Source of the DNA: Saccharum officinarum
Taxonomy: Eukaryota > Streptophyta > Magnoliopsida > Poales > Poaceae
Direction of reading: 5' to 3'
Assembly: GCA_020631735.1 (NCBI GenBank)
Contig: CM036159.1
Location: 22,111,511-22,175,510, forward strand
Length of the DNA stretch: 64,000 nucleotides
Shown: one piece after another, positions 37,901-49,034 of the stretch
How the letters are laid out: each line of letters opens with the position of its first letter
How positions within the stretch are numbered: the first letter of the stretch is position 1
Made by a program: the position numbers and the translations under genes
Notes under the pieces: model-generated
Told to the model about the DNA's origin: nothing
Database searches by the model: none
The model's input: the letters and a program-made list of their open reading frames with translations, nothing else

Positions 37901-38984
37901 GAGGGACGGAGAGCCGGGAACGGCGGTGGCGGTGACGGCTCGGCCCGGGGCGGCTCGGACGCACAAGTTGCGGCGGCGCGTGGACGGCCAGCAGCCTGAC
38001 CGCGTGCGCGCGCGGCGGCGGTCCGAGCAGGGGCCGCGGCAACTCCTGGCGACGCGGCTTAGCGGGAAGGCACAGCGGCCCAAAGCGGAGCAGGTGGAGG
38101 CTTGCGACGATGGAAGCAAGGTGCTAAAACATGGGACCGACGGTGAGGCCCTGACCGGCCGTGGCGGAGAGCAGAGCGAGGGATAGGTCAAGAGCAAGGG
38201 CGAGCAGAGGGCGCGAGGGTGAGCGGAGCCCCGGCCTCCACTTGAGCGTGCTCGAAGGGGGGGGCAGGGCGGCAAGGCCGCAGTGGCGCAGCTCCGACGA
38301 CATGACCAGACGCAGTCCCCGCCACGGCCGCGTGCACGCCACGGTGACTACGGTCACAGGCCGAGCACTAGCGAGCGTTGACGTGCACGAAAAATAAAGC
38401 GGAACAAAAGGCCACAAACAAGCTCGACTATGCCCACTCAACTCCAAGAACCCCCAGTCGACACTATCATCGTGCTAAGGAGACAACATGTAACACTTCA
38501 AGTGTTTAGCTCCATAATTGCATTGCATTTGCATGGCATAAACATAAGCATGCATCACTCATGTTTGTTATTTTATGTGATGCAACACATGTAATTATTC
38601 TAGGGTTTGTTTGAGTTATCTCATGAAGTATTTGATAGTTGGTGTAACAAAAGGTAAGGTAGCCAATCATGACCTACAACACCTTAGTTATACTTAGGGT
38701 AACATTTGGAACAAGGTTCATGTTGACCAAAATTACAAAATTGCCCTCCAAGAGAAGTTTGACCACCATTTGACCCTAGAAGGCTCTAGTTTGACCAATT
38801 AAAAAGTCTAATTTAGAGACCTTGCATGGAAGAGCACCCTTAAGTAAAGTTGTAGAGAATTTCATGAGGAACAAAAGTTCTAATATGGCCATCTCATGAA
38901 AATGACCAGAGCATGCTCAAAAATGGCCCACAAGTCAGCTTGAGTGGGAATCAACACTTAGAAAAATCCTAAGTCTGGAAATTG

Positions 38985-39385
38985 GACTTTTCAGTTTCAC
39001 TGTACCTCACTTTAGCAACTTGTAACTCACAAACTAGGCCAAACCAGTCTTAGAGCCAATTGACAAAGTTGTTGTCCACACATAGCTCTACAACATTGTC
39101 AATATCACCATCACCTGGTTCTCAATAGTTTAGGAGATATAGTGTCAAGAAGTTAGGGTTTCAGTCGGCATTGATCTCTGAAACTGCATTTCAGTTTCAA
39201 GGGGCACCACTTTGGAGCTCTGTAGTTTCAAATCTAGGCCGAACCAGCCCAAACTCCAATTGACAAACTTGTAGACCTCATGTAGCTCTACAAAATTGGT
39301 GTAATCATCTTCGACTAATTCGAACCGGTTTGGGAGATAATCATCGTGGAAATCGCTCTGTCAGTCGGACATTGATGTCGCCGAT
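38985..39385 (+). repeat. Tandem duplication, about 199-bp unit, inside the solo LTR
   Basis: CAATTGACAAA occurs at 39057 and 39258, TCAGTCGG at 39162 and 39361, and CAGTTTCA at 38993 and 39191: a period of 198-201 bp. The two units are clearly diverged, so this duplication is older than the insertion. Confidence 0.75.
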
Positions 39386-42300
39386 TCAGTTCGTCAGCGT
39401 CAGAGTGGCCGACCGGCCGCAGGCCGTCGTCGACACGTGGAGGCGCGGTGGCGCCCGTACGCCGGCCCTGGCCCCACCAGTCAGGCCGCGACGCCTTCAA
39501 GACGCCACGACGCGCGAGCCGGCCTCCATTCCTCCGCCCCCTCTCTTCCAGTTGCCAAGAACACCGAAACCGAGCCGCCATTGCCGCTCTTCTCCGGCGA
39601 GCTCAAGCGCGAGCCACACCGCATCACCGGCCGCTAGACCTCGCTAATCCCTCCGCCTCACCACCCTCCATCTCCCTGACCCACCGAAGCCAGCGATTTG
39701 ACTCAAGGTGAGCCGCATTGCTTTCTTCCCCGTCTCCGAGAGGTCGCCGGAGCCCGCCATGGGACCTCACCGTGGTCGGGGTGCTTCGGGTCTCTCTCCA
39801 TCCTCCCTTCCTAGCAAAATGGATCCGCCTAGCTTCGGTGAAGCTCGTACCGAGCCTAGACCGCACCGTACATCCTCACCGTCGACGGTGCGCCGCCACC
39901 GGACATCACCGGCCGCCGCTCGCGGTGACAAGCCCCTTCCACCCCATCCCCATCCATTCCACGAGCACCAATCGACGCACCGGGTGACGGAGAACACGAG
40001 GCGGTGCTCAATTGGCCGAGCGAGCTCTTCTCTGGCGAGCTCGAGCTCGTCGGAGCTCGCGGGTCTCCGCCTCCCCTATCTCCGGTCGCTGACCGCGGGG
40101 GCCCGCCCGTCAGTGTCGCGCGTGGGCGGGAGCGCTGAGCAGGCCGCGCGCTGGCTGGGCCGCGCTAGCAAACCGGGCCGGCCCAGTTTCGAATTGAAAT
40201 TTATTTCAGTTAATTATTTTGTCACAGAATTTTGGTTAAGTTTGGAAAATGAAGATCTAGGGTTTTACTTGCCCAAAAATTATGAGATAAATTTTGTTAG
40301 GATCTACATGATGTGGAGTATTTTAGAAAAATATAAATCTGGTATGTGATGTTTAGTTTTCTGAAGAATTTAATAGATCTTCCAAATGTGTTTTGGAATG
40401 CATGCAAATTTGTTAAATTTATAACTTGAGCTGTAGTGCTCCATAAATCATGAAATTTGGTGGGTAGGTTACTCTATGCTAGCCCTAGCTCTGGTAAAAA
40501 TTTGGGCATCAGTGATTAAGTAATTTCCAATTTATAATGCTATCTTGTTATTCTAGGAAATACTAAAATAAATTTTAGTAATTCTTCTACATGTGCAATG
40601 TTCTTATAAATTTTTGGAGAATGTCTTGGTACCCTAGAGTGTCCAAGAAAATTTAGAAATCTGTTGTTTGACACTTTTTACTATGCTTGGTTATTTATAC
40701 AAAAAACAACCTTTTTGGCTTGGGAATTTTGTGTAGGGAGTTCCTGTGAATAAATTGAGTTCAAAATTTTACAGTAGTCTCTTTGTGGGTCACAGAGTCC
40801 CCTGTAATTTTTGTAGAATTTTAGGAGCAGTTTACATATATGTTTGAAATTCCACTTAATTACTTAAGTAAATTGAGAAATGGGTTTAAATAAATATTCT
40901 AGGTGGGCAAACCTTACTTTTTGGTGTTTTTGTGACCTTTGTGAACTTGTAGTAGTATTAGTTTGGTCCTAGAGAATGTTTGCCACATAAATAGATATTT
41001 AACCTTTACAATTTTAGGTTTTCTGGACAGCTGATAGTATTTCTAGGTTTGACCTTGGATAAAGGTGGTTTCTGGAAAACTTGTAAATACTAAAGTTGGA
41101 ATAAACTTGATGAACTAGCTTGTGTCAAAATTTGGAAGCATTTGGCTTAGTAGTTTGAGAGTTACTGTTGTTTAAAGTGGCAGTTCAAAATCTGCTACTC
41201 TCTGTTTTGGAGAGGACAGATTCTGGAACTTGTGAAGTTTGACATGGAAAACTTAGGAGTTTGGAGTTGAGGTCTGAAAATGAATTGTAGTACATTTCTT
41301 AGGCTTTCCAGATTGTCTTAGATCATATCTTTTGGAATTATAAATCTCCAGTTGTGATAAAAACAAGTAGTTGCTGTCCAGAATGCTTACTGTGGTGTTT
41401 TGCTGATTGATATGGTGTGATATCCTAAGACATGCTACTTTTGTAATTGTTAGGTGTTAGGGCCTTAACTGAGGATGAGCAGCTTTATCTTAGGTTAAGT
41501 AGCTTAGGTAAGTACTTCTCCACCGGAGAAGAGATTTGCAAGTACTAATAAAATAACTTGAATAGAGTATTTTATGTCTGTAATGCATTTCATTCCGAGC
41601 ATGTTGCACCCATTTATGCATCCATTGTATTTATTGTGCATTCATGCAATAGGTGTACCGGAGGGGGTGACACTCCTCGAATTCGAACCTGTAATTCCGG
41701 AGGAGGACCAGGAGCAGCAGGAGCCCGAGGATCCAGCAGGCGAAGGAGTGCCCGCAGACGACCTTCCTGAGTGTCCAGACCACCGGCCCGCAACCTTTCT
41801 GAAAGGCAAGCCCCGGTGCATGCTGAACCTACTGATTTATAAATTAATCTTGAGTACTTTTAATTGTTTACTGCATTAAGTTGTAGGAGTTATATGAAAA
41901 CACTTGTTGCATAATACCTGTCCTTGTCCAGATATCGTACTTAATCCTATTTTAGGTTTAGGCACGTGTCAATGCTTAGCCCTGCTTAGTACGGTAGAAG
42001 TCGGGTGATTTCCGGTCATCCGCGAGATGTAGGAAGGAGTCACGAGTGGCTCTATGGCTATCGTGAATGGAACCATGTTTAAAAATGAAATTGAGACCGG
42101 GCGGGAGTTCGATAGTACAGCCGCAAGACACTTCACGTCTTGGGTGTGGAGCTATGCCCGTCTGAGTCGTTTAAGGACCGATTCGCTGTACGTCCTTGAG
42201 TCATGTTGAACGCAGTCTAACACTTAGTTGGCCGGATAACCCGTTCCGACCGCGAAGCCGAGTAATGTGATTCAGGCCGGGAATCGAATGGTAGGTTGCT

Positions 42301-42843
42301 TCTTGGAGGAGAGAAAGGATGTGCTTGGGGACATTGGCGTGAGACCAAGGGGGGGTTAGAGTCCCTATCACCTGGCAGAGTGTCGCCCTTGGGGTCGCGA
42401 CATTATTCGGACCCGCGATTCCTGAATCATATGAAACGGTGGCTTGTGCGACCCCGGCAGGGGCCTGCGCGGTGAGTGTTAGAAATACCCCTCCAGCTGG
42501 ATAGGAATTCGATTCGAATCGCCGTCGCTCCCGGTTAGTGAGCACTTGACTTGAGCAGCGGCAACGTAGACCTCATTAAATGAACTGGTGGTTAAGGGAA
42601 TGATACAATGTTGCCATAATGATATACCTGCTATGGATATAATAATCATGTTGTTTGATTATAACCAAGTGTATGTTTAGTACAGGTGCTAAGATAGATG
42701 ACAGGTAAATGCTAAAAATAACTGCTAGTACAGGCTACAAGAGTTTCAACTACTTATGCCTTTATGCAAAATGTTATGTCAGCTAGCCTCTTGTGTAAGC
42801 CTTGCATAATCCTTGGTGTCATCTTATTTCTGGTTTTCGACGG

Positions 42844-42897
42844 GTAAGTCTAGCTGAGTACATTCCAGTACTCAGGGTTTATTCCCTCCTGTTGCAG
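42844..42897 (+). promoter_or_regulatory. 54-nt GT...AG hairpin module in the solo LTR
   Basis: Starts GTAAGTC and ends GTTGCAG, with the hairpin CTGAGTAC-ATTCCA-GTACTCAG (8-bp stem) followed by GGTTT. Length, order and flanking bases (CGG before, TGACA after) match the array LTR module at 20203-20256 although the rest of the two LTRs differs. Confidence 0.5.
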
Positions 42898-44179
42898 ATG
42901 ACATGCTTTATCAGGGATTCTGCAAGACGTGTCTCCACCCTGCGGGTGATGATGACTAGATCAGAAGGGCATGATCGTCTTTATGTACTTGCCTCATGCT
43001 TTTGTGGGTTGTTGATCATCCAGACTGGCAGTATTTAATTAACTATTGTGTGTGTTATGCTTCCGCTACTTTCAAACTCGGTTTGTAATATTTGCTACTC
43101 CGTGGTGTAAACTTATTTCAGAACTACTTATGAAATGTATCGTATGATGTTGTATGTTGAATGATGCGATCCTGGTTGTAAGCAGTTTGGTTTGAAATCC
43201 TTCGTGATTTCGATTGACTACCGGGATTATATGGGCTCAAGTTTGAAAATTTGAGCGCTTCGGTGCTTGTTTTCGTACTTGTGCTCTTATAATTTGGTCG
43301 GTTCTGTTACACAACACACTCGCCCAGAGGGTCACCAGACCAGAAACTAGGAGTACGCCAACCTAGGTTTGTCGTGCCAAATGTCAGTTCATGAATCGAA
43401 CCCGAGACACGGTGCAACGCGGGTTCTAGGCAGTTAGGGCAATTTTTACGAAGGCAACGTGACACCCAACATGCCTACCACCGAAACCAAAACCACGTGC
43501 TCGCTTATACGCAACCAACTGTGCGAAAACGTGATGTTAGTGCTTAACCATTTTTGTTAGAATTTAAATGCCAAAACAACACTGCCAACGCCTCTTCCGG
43601 TCTTAGACGAGATCTGGAGTTGAGTCCGGATTGAATTTCGAGTTTGATTTTGAGTTGCAAAATACTAGTTAACAATATTTATTTTCAAAAATGAAAGTTG
43701 TATTTTCATCTGCTCGACTTGCACTTCAAAATTTTATTAAGTACTACATACGATGGTATTTTTATTTTTGTTTAAAAAAAATCGTTTCTCCCGCCAAAAT
43801 AATTCAAACAACATATTGTTCTATTTTCCTAATTAGGGTCTCATTAGCGGATTTTTCTCATAAAACCAATTACCAACATTCATTGTTTTATCATTTCCTG
43901 TGAGGTCAAATTTTTAAAACCCGAAAACTTATTTACTTAATTTCTTTTAGATCTCAACCGCGGTGCTAAGTGATCCTGTAACACCAGGGGTGTTACACAC
44001 ACGTGCACAAGGTGGTGATTACTTATTGGTGTTGGCACATTTGCGAAGGCGTTGGAGTTTGAGCGGTAGAGAGGGTTTGGGTTCCTCTCTCCCTCTCGCC
44101 GAGCTTGCGAGCGCGGGATTCAGGCGTTTTCGAGGAAGTTGAAAAGCCTATTTTCCACTACGCTGGATGTCAGAAAAGA

Positions 44180-44695
44180 AACGGAGGCGAACGGAGGTCA
44201 CAGAGGTGACCGGACGCTGCACCGGACGCGGTCATGGTATGACCGGACGCGTCCGGTTAGTACAGTGCAGACGCGGGTGTTAGGGTTTGTAACCGGCTCG
44301 TCTGGTCACTCGTGGGACCGGTGCGTCCGGTCAAGCGCCCAGTGGGAATTGTAGAACGCAAGGATGATCGGACGCGCGGCGCGTCCGGTCACACATGATC
44401 GGACGCGTCCGATTGTTGAAGGTGCTTACTGGACTCTAACCGGACGCTGGCACTGTCGCGTCCGGTCGTCGCAAGGAGCGCGTCCGGTCATGTCGTTGCG
44501 CGCGTGGTACTGTGCGATCGACGCGTCCGGTCGTTGCCAGGGGCGCGTCCGGTCGTGGCAGCGGCGCGTCTGGTCATGGCTGCGGCGCGTCCGGTCGCTG
44601 GTTTGACTGTTGGGGGTTAGTGACCATTGGAGAATCGGACGCGGCTGAGCGCGTCCGGTCAGTTATGACCGACGCGTCCGGTCGTCCTGAAATCT
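44180..44695 (+). repeat. Cluster of palindromic GGACGCGTCC-type motifs
   Basis: At least a dozen copies of GCGTCCGGTC or its palindromic form ACCGGACGCGTCCGGT lie within about 500 bp upstream of the TATA box at 44735. Spacing is irregular. The block is extremely CpG-rich against AT-richer flanks. Sirevirus LTRs are known for repeated palindromes near the promoter, so this is probably the LTR regulatory region. Confidence 0.75.
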
Positions 44696-44734
44696 GTCCA
44701 GTGAAGGGGTAATGACTCTATTTGACCGTGGGGT

Positions 44735-44742
44735 TATAAATA
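44735..44742 (+). promoter_or_regulatory. TATA box of the remnant LTR
   Basis: TATAAATA, followed by a typical short leader, just downstream of the palindromic repeat cluster. This is the expected position of the U3/R promoter. Confidence 0.6.
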
Positions 44743-45812
44743 GATGCCTTGGCCGGCCATGGTTGCGAGTGGAGCACACTATAGTCTTTGTGACTTTGTG
44801 TGGTAGTGCTTGGGATCCCTCTAACTCACTCATGCTTGATAGTGTTCATCGGATCGAGTGAGAGAGCGATTCTAGTGCGTTGCTTTGAGAGATTGCATCG
44901 TGTGGCACTAGGTGATCGTGTTGCAAGCTGGTGGTGCTTGTTACTCTTGGAGGTTGCCACCTCCTAGACGGCTTGGTGGCTTGTGGCTCCATCGAAGCTC
45001 GCAAGAAGATTGTGCGAGGCTCCGGAGAAGCTTTGTGAGGGGGATTGTGCTCACCCCGCGGGGATCGCGAAGAGCAACTCTAGTTGAGCGTGTTATTGAG
45101 CTACCACACTTTATGGTGGGTTCTTGCGGTGCCTTTTGAGAGGCTCGGTGTGTGACCGATTAGCTGCCGAACCATGAAGTGTTGGTCGACACAACGGGGA
45201 CGTAGCTTGGTGGCAACCAAGTGAACCTCGGGAGAAAATCACCGTGTCAACATTGTCTACTCTTCTCGGTGGTTTGCTTTCATGCAACACAAGCTTGTAT
45301 TTACTTTCATATATACTTGTGCTTGTGTAGTTGCTCTCGTAACTAGTTTGCTTGGGTAGCTTGCTAGTTATCTTCTTGCTTGTGTAGCTAGAAGTATCCC
45401 CTTTGCGTGGCTAATTCGGTTTGTGTAACCTTGTTAATCACATTGCTTAGTTTGTGTAGCTAAGTGTTTTGCGCTCTCTAATTTGGCATTAGTTGCCTTG
45501 TTTTTGAGCTTTGCTAGCGAGCTTAGGCTTTGTGCTTTTGCTTCACTAGTTGTGTAGGAGCTCCCTCGGTTGGCAAAGTACTAGTGCATAGGTTTGTGTG
45601 ACCTTGCTCTAAAATTGATTAGGTGAGCTCTTGGTAAGCTTAACACCTTAGTTGCTTAATTAGGATCTTTGCAAGGTGCTAGAGAACTTGGATAGAGGGG
45701 TGTAGTCTTGGCTAGACCGATAAGTTTAATTCCACATTTGTTTTGGTTAGCCTACGCGTTTAAGTTTTAGAAAGGACTATTCACCCCCCCTCTAGTCTGC
45801 CATCTCGACCCT

Positions 45813-47492
45813 TCACACCTGAGCGCCCTCCAGCAGCTGTAGGCGGTATGCCACTGGCCCAATGCGCTCGGTAACTTGGTACGGTCCGGCATAGCGGGGA
45901 CCGAGCTTCCCACGGGCGCCAGGCACCAGAGACTGGGTGGGCCGGTGGAGCAAGCGGAGCCACACCCAGTCACCGACGGCGAACTCCATCGCGCGGTGAT
46001 GAACATCATAGTGCTTGCGGGCGTATTCCTGGGCTTGGAGAAGACGGCCGCGCACCTCGTCGAGGAAGGCGTCCCAATCAGCAAGGAGGGCATCGACGGT
46101 GTCGGTACGAGTGCTGCCTTGCTGATAAGGCAGCAGTACCGGCGGAGGGCGGCCGTAGACGACAGTGAACAGCGAGGTCCGGAGCGCGGAGTGGAATGAC
46201 GTGTTGTAGCAGTACTCCGCCCAAGGAAGCCAATCCAGCCAGTCCCGAGGGCGATCGCCGGTGGTGCAGCGAAGGTACATGGCGATGACTTTGTTCACCG
46301 CCTCAGACTGCCCATCGGTTTGGGGGTGGAATGCTGTGCTCATACGGAGCTGCACCCCCGCCATCTTGAAGAGGTCTCGCCAGACATGCCCGGTAAAAAC
46401 CGGATCACGGTCGCTGATGATGGACTCGGGAAACCCATGGAGGCGAACAATGTCGGTGAAGAACGCTCGCACGACGGAGGACGCCGTGTACGGGTGGCCC
46501 AAAGGTATGAAGTGGGCGTATTTGGAGAACCTGTCCACCATGGTTAGAATCACACTCTTACCATGTACCTTTGGTAGCGCCTCCACAAAATCCATGGAGA
46601 TGTCAGCCCAGACCCGCGACGGCACGGGCAATGGCTGGAGGAGACCGGCGGGATGAAGAGCCTCCGTCTTGTTCCTTTGGCAAGTGGCGCACGCGCGGAC
46701 ATAGTCATGTACCATAGTGCGGTCATGCTCGATGAAGAACTCAGTCCGTAGGTGCTTCAACGTCTTCTGGACCCCCTCATGCCCCACCGTGTGTGCTAGC
46801 TGGAGCATGTCGGGCAGGAGGGGTGACATGGCTGGAACGAAGACATGGCCGTCGCGGAGCAGAAGCCCCTCTCGGACGGACCACTGGGGACCAAGGTCAC
46901 CTGCTGCAGCAGCGTCTCGGCGAGAACGGAGGTCCTCAGAGGAGTCCAGCTCATGGCGTAACTCATCAAAGATGTCGAAGGAGGGCAGCGAGATGGCCTC
47001 CATGCGCAGTACCTCGCCCTCCCGGCGTGACAAAGCATCAGCCACCGTATTAAGGCGGCCCGGTCTGTACTCCACCGTAAAATCGAAGCCGAATAACTTG
47101 GAGATCCACTGGTGCTGTGGTATAGTGGAGAGACGCTGGTCCAACATGAATTTCAGCGCATAATGATCAGTCCTGATGATGAACGGACGCCCCCACAGAT
47201 AGGGGCGCCAATGTCGCACAGCTTGTACAAGGCCGATCAGCTCCCTCTCATAGGCGGTGACCATAAGATGTCGGGCTGCAAATGGCCTGCTGAAGAAGGC
47301 TATAGGACCCGCCCCCTGATGCAGCACGGCTCCAAAACCTGATCCAGAAGCATCACAATCCACCATGAAGGCCCTACTAAAATCCAGAAGATGGAGTACT
47401 GGAGCTGTGGACAGCGTCGTCTTAAGAGCAGTGAACGCCGCGGACGCCTCATCGGACCAGCAGAAAGCGTCCTTCCGGAGGAGCTGTGTCAA
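45813..47492 (-). pseudogene. Gypsy pol: RNase H and integrase part
   Basis: 560 codons open. The RNase H-like segment starts with the DCDASGSGFGAV motif and includes RTDHYALKF. The integrase zinc finger shows the H-H-C-C pattern (HTVGHEG ... CATCQRNK). The integrase core keeps all three acidic residues, in SMDFVEAL, SDRDPVF and DGQSEAVN. The reading ends LLEGAQV at the truncation, so the C-terminal domain and any chromodomain are missing. It continues the frame of the upstream RT part across two TAG codons. Confidence 0.85.
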
Positions 47493-47747
47493 GGGTGCCG
47501 CGATGGTGCCAAAATCTTGAATGAAGCACCGGTAGTACCCAGCGAGGCCGAGGAACCCCCGCAGTCCCCGGGCTGACCGTGGCTACAGCCAGGACTTGAC
47601 CGCCTCCACCTTGGCCTCATCCATAGCGACGCCGGAGGCCGAGATGACATGGCCCAAGTACTGGACCGACGGCGTGGCGAAGGCACACTTGGACTTCTTC
47701 AAATGGAGCTTGTGTTCACGCAGGACAGCAAGGACAGCGCGCAAGTT

Positions 47748-49034
47748 CTATAGGTGCACCGTCCAAGATGCACTGTAGATGAGGATGTCGTCGAAAAACA
47801 CAAGCACGCACTTGCGGAGGAAAGGCTGCAACACAAAATTCATTAGAGCCTGGAATGTTGACGGCGCGTTGGACAAGCCAAACGGCATGACCAAGAATTC
47901 AAAGTGGCCATGGTGTGTCCTGAACGTAGTCTTTGCAACATCGTCGGGGTGGACACGCACTTGGTGATACCCCGAACGTAGGTCCAGCTTAGTGAACAGC
48001 CAGGCACCGTGAAGCTCGTCCAGGAGCTCCTCCACGACGGGGATGGGAAACTTGTCTTTCACTGTGACAGCATTCAAGGCTCGATAATCCACACAAAACC
48101 GCCACGATGCATCCGCCTTTTTGACCAACAAAACTGGTGCAGAGAAAGGCGAAGTACTATGCCTGATGATGCCCTGCTGTAGCATGGTGGCACACTGAGA
48201 CTCGAGCTCATCCTTTTGCAGCTGAGGATATCGGTAGGGGCAGACGGCTACGGGCTCCGTCGCCGGCTTGAGGTGAATCCGATGATCACACGGACGGGCT
48301 GGCGGCAGTCCCTGCGGCTCCTCGAAGACGTCGGCGTAGGAGAGCAGCAGCCGTTCCAAGAGGTCTTGCTCAGACCCCTTGGCGTGGTGGAGGTGTGCTG
48401 CATGCAGACGGCCAGTAGGCGGGATGTCCGTCCGTGTGGATCCAAGGCCTTTCCACAGCACGCGTCGGCCACCATAGTTGAATGTCATACATAGATCATC
48501 GAAATCCCATAGAATGGGGCCGAGCGTGTGCAGCCATGTGGTGCCGAGGATCATGTCATAACAGTCAAGGGGAATGGAGTAGCAGCTGATGGTGAAAAAC
48601 TCCTCCCCAATGCGAATGGCGACATCAGTGGCAAGGCCCCGGCAGGCCACGCGGTCACCGTTGGCCACGGTGACATAGGCGCCGCGATTGTCGGTGAAGT
48701 GGAGGCCGGCGCGGCGTGTAGCAGTTTCGCCGATGAAATTGTTCGTGGAACCGGAGTCGATCAGCGCCGTGAACTCATGGTGACCAATCCGGACACGGAC
48801 CTGCATGGTGTCCTCCGTGCGGATGCCAGTGATTACCGAGAGAGAGATCAACGGGGCTTTGGGGTCAAACGGCGGCGGCTCCGACGCCGGAGTCTCCTGC
48901 TGCTGGTCGGGCTCGTCCGGCTCCTCGACGGTGTAGTCCACCACCTCGAGGAAGAACAGTCGTGCACACTTATGACCACGGACATATGGTTTGTCACAAT
49001 TGTAGCACAGCCCTTGTTTGCACCGGACGGCCAT
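47748..49034 (-). pseudogene. Gypsy zinc knuckle, protease and reverse transcriptase part
   Basis: The CCHC-type knuckle is CYNCDKPYVRGHKC near the start. The aspartic protease site is ALIDSGSTNNF. The reverse transcriptase shows the SPFSAPVLLVKK phrase, FCVDYRALN and the catalytic VFFDDIL. A TAG at 47748-47750 ends this part directly after RT motif 5; the continuation to 47492 is open in the same frame apart from a second TAG at 47583-47585. Domain order protease-RT-RNase H-integrase is that of Ty3/gypsy. Confidence 0.85.

Larger units (their letters stand above)
38489..43311 (+). mobile_element. Nested solo LTR of a related gypsy-type family
   Basis: 4823 bp starting TGTAACACTTC and ending GTTCTGTTACA, flanked by the exact 5-bp duplication CAACA (38484-38488 and 43312-43316). 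It contains no internal primer site, polypurine tract or retroviral frame, so it is a single LTR left by LTR-LTR recombination. Orientation is inferred as plus because its 3' part shares the GT...AG hairpin module and the ending GGTTCTG...ACA with the minus-strand array LTR. GC-rich block at 39330-40200; AT-rich 40200-41560. Confidence 0.82.
15751..43997 (-). mobile_element. LTR-sharing tandem array of a non-autonomous gypsy-type element (3 internals, 4 LTRs)
   Basis: On the minus strand the order from 43997 downward is LTR, internal, LTR, internal, LTR, internal, LTR, the last cut by the gap. Full LTRs are 4091 bp (19728-23818) and 4093 bp (27359-31451). Internals are 3532, 3540 and 3536 bp. 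Each junction shows LTR ends TGTAACACC and CTGCCACA, a primer site TGGTATCAGAGC (tRNA-Met type) and a polypurine tract TTAAGGGGGG. The copies look nearly identical by eye. No protease, reverse transcriptase or integrase frame exists in any internal, so the element is non-autonomous. Unequal recombination between LTRs is the simplest origin of such shared-LTR multimers. Confidence 0.9.
34988..43997 (-). repeat. Outermost (5') LTR of the array, split by a nested solo LTR
   Basis: The LTR runs 34988-38488 and resumes at 43317-43997; the intervening 4823 bp is a nested insertion with its 5-bp duplication. Without the insertion the LTR is about 4.18 kb, longer than the others by the 89-bp segment at 36046-36134. 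The terminal TGTAACACC begins at 43997. The hairpin module is at 35463-35516. The left-hand target duplication partner is lost beyond the gap. Confidence 0.86.
43998..45815 (+). mobile_element. Remnant LTR of a Sirevirus-like copia element
   Basis: The 3' end reads TTCACCCCCCCTCTAG followed by a short tail ending TTCA, the same arrangement as the Sirevirus LTR that ends at 52925. A TATA box lies at 44735-44742. No matching internal region follows: a gypsy fragment in the other orientation begins at 45816. The 5' end abuts the LTR array at 43998 without a visible duplication. Interpreted as a solo or truncated LTR. Confidence 0.55.

Noticed and set aside
38489..43311. A complete LTR retrotransposon rather than a solo LTR
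   Set aside because: No second LTR copy, primer site, polypurine tract or pol frame is found inside; ends and duplication fit a single LTR.
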